From: Zantedeschia hybrid cultivar
Taxonomy: Eukaryota; Streptophyta; Magnoliopsida; Alismatales; Araceae
Assembly: GCA_030544215.1 (NCBI GenBank)
Contig: JARZZO010000014.1
Coordinates: forward strand, 21,707,734 to 21,771,733
Direction: 5' to 3'
Length of the DNA: 64,000 bases
Positions 1-13,600 of the stretch are shown one piece after another (position 1 is the stretch's first letter; each line of letters starts with the position of its first letter). A model generated the notes under the pieces. It was given only the letters and a program-made list of their open reading frames with translations. It did not search any database and was not told the DNA's origin. Made by a program: the position numbers and the translations under genes.

Positions 1-536
1 TTATTTAAGAGAGGAAAAAGAATTAAAGAAGATTTATAAGAGCAGGAGTCTAGGGGAAGGTGTATAATGTATTTTAATTTGCTCTTCATCATGCAATATT
101 TCAGAACACATGTTTGTATGCTTGATGGATTGTCACACACTTGTTTAATATGAACATTAGTATTTTATGATGTAAGGTAGTTGTTTTTATTGTTTAATTT
201 TTATTTCAATTGATTTTCATATGTAGGTTTTCTTTTTAATTTTATGGATTCTCACAGTGGATTATCAGACACTTGTTTAATGTTGTGAACATGGGGATTT
301 TAAATCGTAACGTATTCATTTTTATTGTTCACTTTTTCTTTCAATTGAGTTTCATGTGTAGTTGTTTTTTTATTTTTCCTGATTTTTCTTAATGTTTCCT
401 ATTTTTCTGATTTTTTATGATTTTTGACTTGGATCAGCCTTTCTTCCATCGAATTGGTTGACTGGCTGATCTGACTTGGCTCAGTTTGGGATTGGGACCA
501 GCCAATCCTGGAAGCTGATCCAATCCTATAATCCAT
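1..536 (-). mobile_element. GATCC-word foldback element, cut by window edge
   Basis: Read on the minus strand it opens CCATGGATTATAGGATTGG at 536 and continues with shuffled GGATC/GATCC/ATTGG words to about 430. An AT-rich stretch follows that resembles the interior of the element at 10694-11332 (repeated TTTATTGTT and TTTCAATTG stretches). The other end is outside the window. No coding sequence. Confidence 0.5.
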
Positions 537-774
537 GGGTCAGTTCAAGGCCAGATAAAACAGGTGAAAAGAAATGTTGGTCAGTTACTTCTTACCCAAT
601 GTGGCTGACTTTGTAATACCTGGCGCACAGTTCAACCGAAAATGCCCATTTTTCATTAAGTCCATCTACTTAGTCTGGAATCACTATGACAACTCTCTCC
701 ATACAGAATATCTAAGAATAAGAATGAACATCAATGACAACAATAAAAAGGCCTAGAGAAACAAAAAAGAAAAC

Positions 775-879
775 CTTATGTGGATTATAGCGGTTTTCCT
801 TGTGCTTTCCAGAGTCGATAACATATGTCACATCATCAATCGTGATACTGGTCTCTGCAACATCTGTAGCAACAACAAC
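775..879 (-). CDS. DExH7: Helicase exon (residues 753-787), motif V
   Basis: 35 codons [20 protein letters not shown], then [15 protein letters not shown]. Motif V (ATNxAETSxTI) is intact with Asp for Asn. The acceptor follows CCTGCAG; donor AAG/GTTTTC. The next exon (expected motif VI) is beyond the lower edge. Confidence 0.97.
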
Positions 880-1607
880 CTGCAGGAAACGAACAAAAAT
901 TGACAACAAAGTCTAAGCACATACCAATTTGTTAGTGATGCTTGACAGCATTAACTTTTCATGTCATATTCTAGCGCACACAACCTCATCACAATATCAC
1001 ATGAATTATGTCAGTAGGAAGGTTCAATGTCTATAAGACAATAGGCACGGCTAATTGACTATTCCACCTATTACCATCCTTCTCAGTTATTCGCTGCTTC
1101 AATTCTCTGTCTCTCTATCCAACAGATTGACTAAGAAATATACATGTCACACACACTAGGTGGGTTATAATAAACAAAAGGGTAGAAAATACAATGTCTA
1201 TTGTGGACACTGAAATATAAGGTATCCATCAAATATTTTAACATGACTAGGATGGAATAAGTGGAAGATACTACAAGAATGTATGTGGTACCTTTTAAAA
1301 ACATATAAATGTATGTGCTATTGTGCTAGAGAGAAACCGAACGACAGTTGTTACTAATAGTCAGCAGGGGAAAAAATGCTGCATGTCTGGGACATTATAG
1401 TTGTAAAGACGCCAAAGTGGCCCAATGCGTCCTTAGGGAACCTTGGGTGCTTCAGCAGTTAGGCTATGCTTAAGCATCACTCTATGTGCGTGACGAGAGA
1501 ATGGTTTGCAGAACGGGCCAGTTCAAACCGGAACCGGTGGTTCTCGATCCGGTTGGAACTGGCTGGTTTTGGCCGGTTTTGTTCCAGTCCCGGTTCCCAA
1601 ACCTTGG

Positions 1608-1665
<58 letters not shown>

Positions 1666-4600
1666 GGCTGGAATAACTCACTTGGTGATAGATGGCTGGT
1701 GAATGCTAGACAGGCTGAAGTGACCAGCAAGTGCCAAGTGTGGACAGCAGTTGGCAAATGGGGAGGATGAAGGGGAAGAACGGCTTCTTCAAAGGGCTCT
1801 TGAGGACTTCTTTTCAGCCAAAGAGGGGCTCTTTAAGTACTAGGGAAGGAGGATTTGGGAGAATGTGGATAAAAGATCTAGACGAAGGGTCAGGTGGGGA
1901 GTCAACAAGATCGGACTGTGTTTCAGACCCCATTATCCAATGCACCTAGGCAGCTCAATGTTTGTGATGTGTGCGCGCACGTGTGTGTGTGTGAGAGAGA
2001 GAGAGAGGCTGGAATAACTCACTCGGTGGTAGCTGGCTGATGGGTGCTAGACGGGCCGAAGAGTGGCCAGCAAGTGCCAAGTGGCGAACAGCTGCTGGCA
2101 AATGGGGAGGACAAAGGGGAAGAAAGGTTTCTTCAAAGGGCTGTTAAGGACTTCTTTTTAAAGAAAGGGGGGCTCAGGGAGAATGTGGATAAGAGATCTA
2201 AAAGAAGGGTCAGATGGGGAGTTAACAAGATTGGACTGTGTTTCAGATCCCATTATCCAATGCACCTAGGCATGAGCCTTGGTCCACCCCAATAGCCTAG
2301 GCAGCCAACCAGCCAGCCTTCCCAGGGGCCAGATAGGCACCCCAGCACCTTGGCCCATGAGAGGCACCTTTATGCACCTAGGTAGCGGCACTAAAGTGCC
2401 CTCTAGGCAAATGCACTAACAACTATGAGGAACAAACACACATAAGATTCAAAAATAATGACATTTTGATCAAAGTGAAAGTCTGTCCTAAACCGCAAAA
2501 GGGATAACTTAGGTGGTCCCTTTTGAAGGATCATCACAAGCAAATAATTTGCATGGTTCAATGATGGTAGCTCAAGTGGGCCACTCAGATCAATCAGGGA
2601 AATATTTTTCACAGTTAAACCCTGTGGCATATGGACAGATCAGAAATATACCCGGTTGAGATAAAGAAAATAGCATTTCGAGAGGCTCACCAGCTGAATT
2701 AAGTTTTAAATGCTGCTTTTAAGTTAAAAACTGACACAATTTACAGAAGTTTAAAACCAAGCAGGCAAGCAATTAAGGAGGAAAATAAAAAATGATTCTA
2801 AACTTGCAATGAATGAGTACAAAGGAAAAATCTAATAAAATAAAGAAAAGAAAACAAGAGATGACTCGATGAATAGATTATTAGAAAAATTGGGCTCTGT
2901 GTCAATTCAACTCTACCCAGCCACACAACAACTCAGAAAGAATCCAGGCTAGACACTATCCTGTCCTTGGCATATGCTGAAAGAGATCAACTATATTATA
3001 TAATAATGACAGAAACCACAGGAAGACAATGAGCGACTGCACAAGGGAACCACAGGAAAAGCCAAACAAAATTTGAAACTTTCACAAAGGAATTACTACC
3101 TTGCGCAAATTACAAGGTGGTGACAGAAACACCTTTCGTTGCTCCAGAGATGAGAGGGACGAATGTAAAGGTAGAACCCACTCAGATGAAGATCCACGAA
3201 AACGATATGAAGCAGTTAACTTTTCAATTAGCAAATAAATCTCTGCAACACCCTGTAATAAATCATGAACAACAATGACCATAAAGCCAAAAATAGAAGA
3301 TAGAAAAGAACTTACTGGAATCTTACAGGAAGAAAAACAAGGATTGCACCCGGAGGGCAATTTTCTTCAATGTAATATATCAAGTCTTCTAAAAGATCAT
3401 AATCAGTTATATCTTCATTCAGTTTTCTCTGCATGAACATGATTCCTGAATACTGTCATTATATAATGTTGAAAAGAATGCCTGAAGAAGCTTAAGTATC
3501 CACGGGAAATGCTCACCAGGTTCTGACGAGTCTGCTCACTGTAGGACTCATACAAGCTTGCGCTATAATTAGGGTTTACATACTCATCAAGGAGTAAAGA
3601 TTCATCACCCCAGGAAGATAAAACAAGATTCTTCTTTCCTCGGTGGTTATCCACATGACTCTCCCCAAGCTGGTACAAGACAATGGTACACAGGACAAGC
3701 AAAGGAATAGAACAAATCATAACATACATACATATAATATCAAAACATGGAAACAGGCCAGTCCATCTTACAAAGCAAACATGGGAATCTAGCGGACCTT
3801 TATGGAATAAAAAGATCAAAGAAGGAAATCTACTGAAACCTTTAGTGAAAACATCTCAGAACATCTGTAAGATAATAGAAAACCTTTGCTCTTGCGGACC
3901 TATAATGTGATCCTGAGGCTGGGGAATCCGAAGGGAGGCAATACTTGAGCTTCTCATAGATATCCTCTAGAAAGTGAGTTGTGACAGGATATGTTCTCCC
4001 TTTTGCAGTGATCACTGGGCAATTTCCAAAGTATCTTGAGAATAAACCTGAATCAACTGTTGCAGACCTGTTGTCAAAATGAATATGTAAACTATCAAAA
4101 TGCACAATGATGAGAAAATACGAAGGCCAATAAACAATATGCTAGAAGTGAAGATATCACGAGAAGAATAAATGCCGTATAAAGATATCATGAGAAAACA
4201 AAAGCCGCATGTACATGAGAACAACTTTCAGCTTAGGTCCTCCACTGGCAGCTCGCCTCTCAATCAGATTTTTCAGAACAATGAGTAGAAAGTCCCCCTG
4301 AAAAAAAAAAACAAATTTGTTAAATAAGAAACACTATGCTTACTTTGTCTTATAAAATGCTCCACATGATGTACATACTTTTTTTTCTTAATCCATTATG
4401 TTAAGGAAAGGAACTGCTACACTTGTCTTATTTGTTTTCCTAAACCGAATACATTTTCTTTTGTTTCCCTTTACCCATTATGATACAGATCTTGTGTGTA
4501 CACCTATTGTAGTGGAAAGAATAACATTCTTAAAAAACTTATTTTACACACAGCATTAAGCAGAAAATTCACTTTGTCTACAAAAGAAAGAACCAACCAC

Positions 4601-7600
4601 CGAGACCACAACTTAGTGAAAACCTGTCCCTGGGATACAAATGTATCCGAGATAGTTGGAAATGCGAGTTTCCGACACCAATTCTGATGAAATTGATCAG
4701 AAAAGAAAGCGAAGATTGATATGTTTCCAATTCTGATTAATAGGATTTTCGGAAGTCTGTGACATATTTGTTTTTATTTACCTAACGTGTCGGCCCTATG
4801 GGACCTATCGAGCCCGGCCCGTGAATCCTGTCCACTAATGTGAAGAGATGGATGGGAAGCTGAACCTATTGAGAACGACCTGTGAATCCTGTCCGCTAGT
4901 GTGCACAGATGAATGCGAAGCTGGCCCTAAGTGCTGCACCTCCACTCATTCTTTGCTGTGACAGAATAGGACAAAGTCCCCACCCAACAGGGAATGCCAG
5001 TCCCCCCCCTCCTTCACAATCAACTGGCCCTGCTGGTCCCCTCCACCTTTCCAATATATCCGTTAATATCAATCATTACGAAGTCCCCACCTCTCTCTTC
5101 ACAATCAACTGGCCCTGCTGGTCTCTTCCACCTTTTTTGGAATGTGGATTGTACCACTTGTATTATAAAAGGAAGAAGTGCGGGCATGTAGAATCTGAAT
5201 GGGGCACAATGTTGACCTCCCGAGCTTTAAGACTACCAAAAGAAAATGCCATGTCACTAGAGTTAGCTTCCCTCTTGAAATGAAAATCCTGCTATTCCTC
5301 TCTGTCCAGACGCCAGATGGCCCAGATAATTGCATGAAGAATCAGCCACCACACAATGAGGTCCTCCGTGCGCCATAGCCTGCCCCACTGGGTCAAACGC
5401 TGCTCCATTTAATGAAAGATAAGCAGACCCGTGTGAAGCCGACTGCTCACTAGATGCCAAATTTCCTCCATGCCGCACAGGCAGTAGGTCGAAAGCAAGT
5501 CTAGCATGAAGTGGGCCAACCTATCTTTGGTGGGTAGTTTATTAAGTCTCACCCTCCATAGAAGGATTTGCACTTTAATCGGGCTACGGAGACTCCAGAC
5601 AGCATACTCATAAGGATACCCTAACCCCCCATCTGCTAGAACCAGATAGGCCGACTTGACTGAGAACTTCCCCTCCTCGTCCCACCTCCAATACCACTGA
5701 TCTAGGAATGGCACAATGTTGACCTTCTAAAGAATCTGAATCAACTAGAGAAGATCACTCGCCTCCTCTTCCGTCAAGTCTCATCTGAAATGACGACTTC
5801 AAACAGAGATAGAGGGAGCAGCCTTGACCATCTGACTAATAGTTGCTGATGGCTAAGAGGAGATAGCAAAGAGCCTCAGGAACAGCTGACAAAGGGGCTG
5901 CGGAATGCACCATGAATCTTCCCAGAAGACAGTACACATCCTGTTGCCCACCTTGATCTGCAACTCGGCCAAAAAGAAGTCCGAACCTGATAGGAACCCC
6001 TTCCAAACCGAAGAAGTTGAAAGAAACATCCATTCTATTTCTATTCCCATGACAAGTACACCTACATATAGAGGAAAAGTATAGAGTTAAGCTGTACCCA
6101 CGAACAATATAAGAAATAAAGAAAGAAACATAAAATATCACCACTTCTAACGCTCCCCGTCAAGCTGAGCATGGGAACTAGAGAAAATATCACACATGCC
6201 CAGCTTGTTACATAGAAAAGAGAAGTGGGCAAAAGAAAGAGCTTTGGTAAACAAATCAGCCAACTGATCTTTAGATGCAGTAAACGAAGCAGCTATCTCT
6301 TGTGACATCACAGCATCCCGAACAAAGTGAGAATCCACTTCTATATGTTTTGTTCTCTCATGAAAAACTGGATAACTGGAAATGTGTATGGCTGCCTGGT
6401 TTCACAATGCATCACCATGGGACCAAAGTGGGTGAACCCAAAATCCTTCATCAAGGACTTGATCCACACCATGTCACATGTGGTGTTTGCCATAGCCCAG
6501 TATTCTGCCTCTGCACTTGATCTGGACACTACATTTTGTTTCTTACTCCTCCAGATGACAGGATTGCCTCCCACGTAAGTACAGTATCTTGAAGTGGACC
6601 GCCTATCACTGACTGACCCAGCATCAAAGTAGACTTCAATCTGCATATGTCCTTTCAAAGTGTAGGGCAGCCCTCTTCCTGGAGCATCCTTAATATAGTG
6701 GAGAATCCTACTAACTGCATCCCAATGGCATTGCTTCTGCTGCTGCATAAAATGGCTAACCACCCCAATAGCATAAGAGATATTCCGTCTATAACAGTTA
6801 AGTAGATCAACTTGCTTACCATTCTTTTATATCTGGTCACATCAGAGAACTTTGGACTATCGTCAGACCGTAAATCAGACTGAGTAGACCTAGGAGCATC
6901 TGCAGGTTTGCATCCAAGAAGGCCTGTTTCCTCAAGAAGAAATCTAAGGATATTTCCTTTGAGACAAAGACACACCTTCTGAGCTGTAGGTAATTTCCCA
7001 AGGAAATACTTTGGTTGACCTAGATCTTTGGTAACAAACTGCTGTTCCAAATAAGCCTTCACAGAAAGAACACTTACTGTGTCACTACCAGTGAGAAGCA
7101 TATCATCACTATATACTATCAATATAACAGAACCAACAGATGAATGTCTGATGAACACTAACGATCAGCTTGGCTACGCCTGAGACCAACATTGAAAATA
7201 ATACTGCTAAATTTGTCAAACCATGCATGTGGATTTTGTTTCAGACCATAAATAGCATTTCTGCTTACATATCTTTCCTCTCCCCCTGAGCAGTAAGGCC
7301 AGGAGGTTGCTCCATATACACCTCTTCTTGAAGATCACCATAAAGAAATGCATTTTTAACATCCATCTGAAGCATAGTCCACCCTTGGGTCACTGCCACA
7401 AAGAACAAAACTCTTACAAAATTCATGCGAGCCATTGGAGAAAAAGTATCAAAATAATCAACCCCATAAGTCTGAGTGTACCCTTTTACAACCAGATGAG
7501 CCTTATATTTATCCATAGTGCGATCAGGAAGAAACTTCACTGTGAAGATCCATCGACATGCCAAGTGACCAAATCCCAGGTCCACCTGGAAACAAGTGCT

Positions 7601-10600
7601 GACATCTCCTCATCCATAGTTGCTTTCCACTTAGGGTGAGACAATGCTTCCAGGTAAGACTTTGGAATAGGTATGGTAGAGATAGATAAGGCAAAATGTC
7701 TGAAGGAAGGATCATTTAACTATAACTAACATAGTGGGCAATATGATGAAAAGTACACTGTATTTTGCCCTTGCGCAAGGCAATAGGAGCATGGTTCGCA
7801 GTATCCGCCAATACCAATCTGTATCGGCCTTAAAGAGTGTCATAGTAGCAGTAGATGGAATAACATGTGATGATTCTTCCTCTGTGGTCAGCTTCACCAC
7901 CTCTTACTTACTATTCTTCTCGCTATTAGGTCTTCCAAACTTCGCCCAGCACCTTTTAGGTGGATGGTTCCGTCTGCCACAATGAATGCATGGATCAAAC
8001 GAATTTCGCCCTCTTCCATGGCCACCCCCTTTGCCACAACCAACAGGAACAGCAAGAGCAGATTCGCTGTCCCATGCATGAGGATTCGCCTCCTTGGAGG
8101 TCAGATCAGCAAAAACACGAAGAATCCTAGATAAGGCATTGGAGAGTGAGGGAATAGAGTCATCTGACAATAAGTGAGATCGAACTCTACACGAGGAATC
8201 ATTCAGCCCCACGAGGAATTTCGCGCCACAATGAATTTGTCCTGTTGACGACAAAGGGCTGCAGGATCTGTAGTTACTAGATGATATATCGAGATGGCAT
8301 CCCACTTCCCTTTTAGGACAGTGAAGTACTCCTAAACACTCTTATCACCCTCTTTCAAAGAAACCAACTCCTCATAAAGATGGTAAATATATGCACCATC
8401 TTCACTTTTGGAATATTGACGCTACAGCTCATCCCACATCTCCTTCGTTGTGTTAGGGAAGGCCACACCAGCATACACATGTGGCTCAAGATAGTTGGCG
8501 AGGATGTTGCAGACATGGCAATCATTAGCTTTCCAAGTAGAGCACTTCTCCTAATCCTTCTCATCGATCGGGTCCTCATCGAGGTGTTGAAGCTTTTTTT
8601 TGTGTGCCAACGATCGTCCGAACGGCACGAGCCCACAGCAGATAATTATTTGGCCCACTCAATTTGAAGGGAGTGATCAACTAAAGAAATGAGTCTCTAA
8701 GACAGCACCAATTTGAGATGCCATTGCTACTGGTTGTTCGGGGTAAATAAAGAAGAGGATCCCCATAACAGAGGAAAGCGCATAGGAGGAATAGAAATGT
8801 TGAAATCACCTCCCGTCATGGATGGCAGTATCGCCCGATATCGATACGTATCGGTATCGGCCCGGTCCGATACTATACCTGTAAATGGCATCGGCCGATA
8901 TCGGCAGATACTGGGCCGAAACCGGCCGATACATACCGATATCGATACCCTCCGATACCGATACTGCCATCCATGCCTCCCATGTGTTAGTCGGAGGAGA
9001 AGTGTAGCAAAACACTCTACATGGAGCTGCAATCAAGATGTCCATGAGAGAATAGTGATGGCAATCCACGGGGGGATCACGGAAAGACAAGGGAAAGGGG
9101 TCGCATGGTCTATACTGCATACATAAGAGAGAGGAGCAGTGAAGAGGCCCATACCACCTAAGAGAGGGAGAGGGCAGCCTATTGTAGATTCGGTCTACAG
9201 TGGCCGGTGGCTGTAGCGAGTCCCTCTACAATTGAGGGAGATGATAGCGAGTAGAGGAGAGCTCTACAGTACCCCGCTATAATGCCACACCATAGTACCG
9301 CCACTACAATGTCGTGCTACATTACCACCACTACAGTGTCACGCTTACCGTTGCTACAGTACCGTGGCTAGGGTTTCTCAACCTGGCTGCTATGTTATCA
9401 AGTTGAAAGAAACAACCAATCTATTTCTATTCCCATGACAAATACGCCTATATCAGAGGAAAAGTACAAAGTTAAGTTGTACCCCCGAAACAATATAAGA
9501 AATAAAGAAACAAACAAACAATATCACAGCTTCTAACAGAAGACACATTGTAGAAAGTCTAAAGGGACACCTCCTAGAGTCTAGAGCTAGCATAATACTT
9601 CTAAGAAATGACCTCCCACCAGAGACCAGCATCTAAAGTCACAATCTTCCACAGCCACTTGGAAAGGAAAGCCTCATTCATAGAAACTAACTTCAGCCCT
9701 AGGCCTCCTTTTCCATTCTCCTTGGGTCTGCATAATCTGGTCCAGCTAATAGCAAAACAACCCTTCTTAGGCTCCGCAAAGCCATACCAAAAGAATCTAA
9801 CCAAAAATGGAATGAAGCCTCCTAAAAATAGAGGTAACAATCTTAAAAATAGACAGAAAGTACAAAGGAAGACTGTCCAAGACCAACCTACATAAAATCA
9901 GTCTCCCTCTGAATGACAAGAGATGCCCCTTCCACCTTTGCCAATCATTGTTCAAACTTCTGTGCAACCCTCCCCCACTCCCTTTAATGAAGAGCTCTAA
10001 GTGTGAGAGGCTGCCCAAGGTAAGATAGGGGAAGGTCACGTCTCTGGCAGCCCAATATGAAAGAAGCCCGCTTCAGCTCCCTCTCTCCCATGTTAATCCT
10101 AACTAGGAGGCTCTTCTGGAAATTGATATTGAAACCAGCCACCTCCATCAAAAGCTCCAACACAAATCTGGCCACAAGCAATTGCCCCTCCTCCTCTAAG
10201 AAGAAGAGGATAACATCATCGCCATACTTATGGTGTGAAAGTCGTTGCCCTGTAACTTGGATCCCCCTGACGAAACCCGCTACCTCAACTCTCTCCCAAA
10301 ATATAATAAGGATGTGGGCTACCAGGATGAATAGGATGGGTGAGAGAGGATCACCTTGGCAAAGGCCTCTTCCACTATGGAAGAAAGGGGTAGGTTGCCT
10401 ATTAACAAGGATCGAGAAAGTTGTTGAAGAGATGCACTCCCTGATCCAAGAAACCCAAGTATCGCCAAAGCCCGTCTTAGTGAAAACATACAGAAAACAC
10501 TCCAAATTAACCCTGTCATAAGCCTTCTCAAAATCTAACTTCAATATAAGACCTTGTCTATGATGCAGCCTCATGGATTGTAGACCCTCATGAGCAACCA

Positions 10601-13600
10601 AGAAGTTATCTTGAATAAATCAACCACCAACAAAAGCTCCCTCGTTGTAGCTAACAACTCTGCCTGCCACCATTTCTAACCTGATGGCTAACCATGGTAT
10701 GCAAGATCAACCGATTCCAATCCGGATCATCAGCCGATTCAGATCAGAATCGACGGGTGGCGAAAATCTCCCTAAAGAAAATTAAAAAATAATAATAATA
10801 AGGATCAAAATCGACTTGGAATCGGCTAGAATCACCCAGAATCGAGCTGAATCGTCATGGATCGGGCTGATCCTACCCGGATCGTCCAATACAGGTCTGA
10901 TCCAGCTGATATGAGTTCAAAACTTTGAACTTTTATCATTTATCTATTTAATGATGTAGTATGTATTAGATTACTCATATTGAACGGACTAATTGGTGTT
11001 ATTGTATTGTATGTTGCTGTGCCATTAAAAATTTGATCATTTATTAAAGTTGTATGTTTAATGCTGAACCCCAATTGACCAATACCAACACAAATCAATA
11101 TAATTCCATTAGATTTGATTGTTGTATGCCATTTTCATTTTTTAGCTTATTTCTATTTTTTCTTATTTTTCTTGATATTTTTCATTTTTCAGAATTTTAA
11201 TTTTAAAAACTCAGGCCGATCCAAGGATTGGCCTTTTCCGAATGGATCGGTCAATTCTGCCGATCCAATCCCGATCCAGATCAGATCGACACCAGGCAAT
11301 TCCCAATTCTGATCCAATTCTATATACCTCGCGGCCAATGACGTAGTAATGATTTGTAGACTCCATCCAAGAGACTAATTGGACTGTAATCACTTAGACA
11401 ACCAGCACCATTCTTCTTGCAAATAAACACAATAAAGGTCTTATTACCCTCCTGAAACTTCCGCAAGGCCTAAAGAACATCAGTTTGGCAATATCCCAGT
11501 AATGTTGGAAGAAGAAAAGAGGGTACCCATCTGGCCCAGGAGCTTTGTCCCCTGTAAGAACAAACACAGAACTCTTCATCTCTACCTCAATGAAAGGAGC
11601 TGAGATACTTGCACTCTCTGTAGGTGAGATAGAAGGGAGAAGGCCATCTACAAAAGAAGGTTCGATAAAATTCTTTTCTGTAAAGAACCTGGAGCAAAAA
11701 TACGGGATATGCTGCCTAATCTGAGGTGCCTGTGAGAGAATATGATCTCCATCTCAGAGCCTTCTAATCTGGTTGAGTCTCTTCCTACCGGACGCCACTC
11801 CGTGAGAATATGCAGTGTTCTTATCACCCTCTTTAACCCATCTCTCTCTGGACCTTTGCTTCTAGCAAATCTCGTCCTCAGCTAGAGTATCCTCAAAATC
11901 TGCCTTCAATTTCTCCCTGCTGATCTTGTCTTACACATCCAACAATCCTACCTCCTTCAGGGTATCAAGAGCCTCCAGGTGCTCCAAAATCATGTCTTTG
12001 GCCACGTTACCAGGGAGTGTTTTAGAGGCTCCCCATCTGGAAAATTCCTTGGACAGAAACTTGAGTTTACAGGTGAGCTTTGCCATGGCATTGAAACCTT
12101 GAACATTCTCATTCCAAGCCCTCCTGAGTCCTGACCACCTCCATGAAGTCATCTTCTCTCAACCAGTATCTTTCCAATACGAACCTCAACTTCTTAAATG
12201 AACACCCATTAGTCCAGAAAATAATGGTTTACGATCTGACACCATCCTCAATAGACACTTTGCCTGCATATAGGGATGACGGTCCTCCCAATCCAACACT
12301 AAGAATCTATCAACCAAGAGAGGCAAGGATCCAAGTGAAGGTAGCATTGGGGATGGGCGCATCAATAAGAGATGCAGAAGCAATGAAATCCCTAAAGTCT
12401 TCCATTCCTCCTGCATTATGAGAACTCCCGCTACTCTCCTCGGGTGAGCATGTGGCATCAAAATCTCCTCCAACGCACCAAATTCCCCCACTTGAGCCTG
12501 GAATAAACTCCTCCCATAAATCCTGATTATCAACCCTTCTCTGAGGACCATACACTCCCATAAAGTCCCATACAAAACCATTAATGAGACTATAGAATCT
12601 AATGGAAATAGCTGATTTGCCAACATTCCCGAAACCATCCACTTCTTCTACCTCAAATTCATTCCACAGCAGCATAATACTCCCCACATTGCCCACAGCT
12701 AGAGACACTACTCCATCAGTGAGCCTGCTACCCTCAACTCCTACATGATGTCCTCCCCCTGCCCCTCACACTTAGACTCCTAAATACAAAGAATATCAGG
12801 CTTGCACCTCCTCACAAACTCCTTCACCACCCTCCTCTTCGCCTTCCCGCATACCCCTCTAACATTCCAAGAAATAATTCTCATTTGGATGTCAGACTTC
12901 TAACCTCACCTCCCCGGCTACCTCCCCTTCCTCTCCTCTCGTCCTCTCCCTTCTAGTAGTCTTCTCCCCTTCACCATCCTGGCCAAGCCCACAAGCTACC
13001 TTTTTCTGTATTTTAATGAATATCTGACTCACGTCTTTGTCCAACCCCTCAAAGGACAACGCCACCTTATCAGCAACTTCCTTGGCTTGCTCCTCCGTGA
13101 GCCATCCTACCTTGGCAATCATTTCCTTCACCTCCTCTCTATCTACGCCCCTTCCCTCCTCTGATTCCCCCTATAGAAGTCCTGCAGGTGGGGAACTGTT
13201 TGCGAAGATTTTTTTCTAAAACCTTCGGTTCGGGACCTGACCTAGGCATATCTCTCCTCCCTATGTCGGATTATTTCGGAAATCCATTTTTTTTGTTTAT
13301 CTAGAGGATTATAGGTCAGTTTTATATTTTATCGGATTATGAGAGCTTGGGATTAGCCCTCAGGGAATCCGGGACTTCGAATCAGGCGAAGATTCGAGTA
13401 TATGACCTCTCTCCACTGACCTCGGTCAGTGTTAATTACGCTGAGCAACTGCTCGGCAACCCTTGATTAATCGTCCGTATGATGCCCTTCATCATGCAAA
13501 ACTACTACTACAGGCAGCGCATGCATATGGATATGAAGGCATATTTTAGGTTGAATCCTTAACCTCACCCCTAGTTTGGGGACAATTTTTATATGGTTTA

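Larger units (their letters stand above)
6015..9538 (-). mobile_element. Ty1-copia retrotransposon, internally deleted
   Basis: Minus-strand element of 3524 bp. It has two 138-bp LTRs (9401-9538 and 6015-6152, roughly 85-90 % alike by eye) and 5-bp target copies GAAGA (9539-9543 and 6010-6014). A PBS-like TGATAACATAGC lies just inside the upstream LTR, and a polypurine tract GACGGGGAG just inside the downstream one. Gag and RT-RNase H are present but no integrase is recognisable between them, so it is deleted as well as mutated. Inserted in the LINE zinc-binding region. Confidence 0.9.

Noticed and set aside
8713..9126. Long overlapping reading frames on both strands rich in Arg-Tyr
   Set aside because: They arise from the GATAC/TATCG word composition of the foldback element, which lacks stops in several frames.
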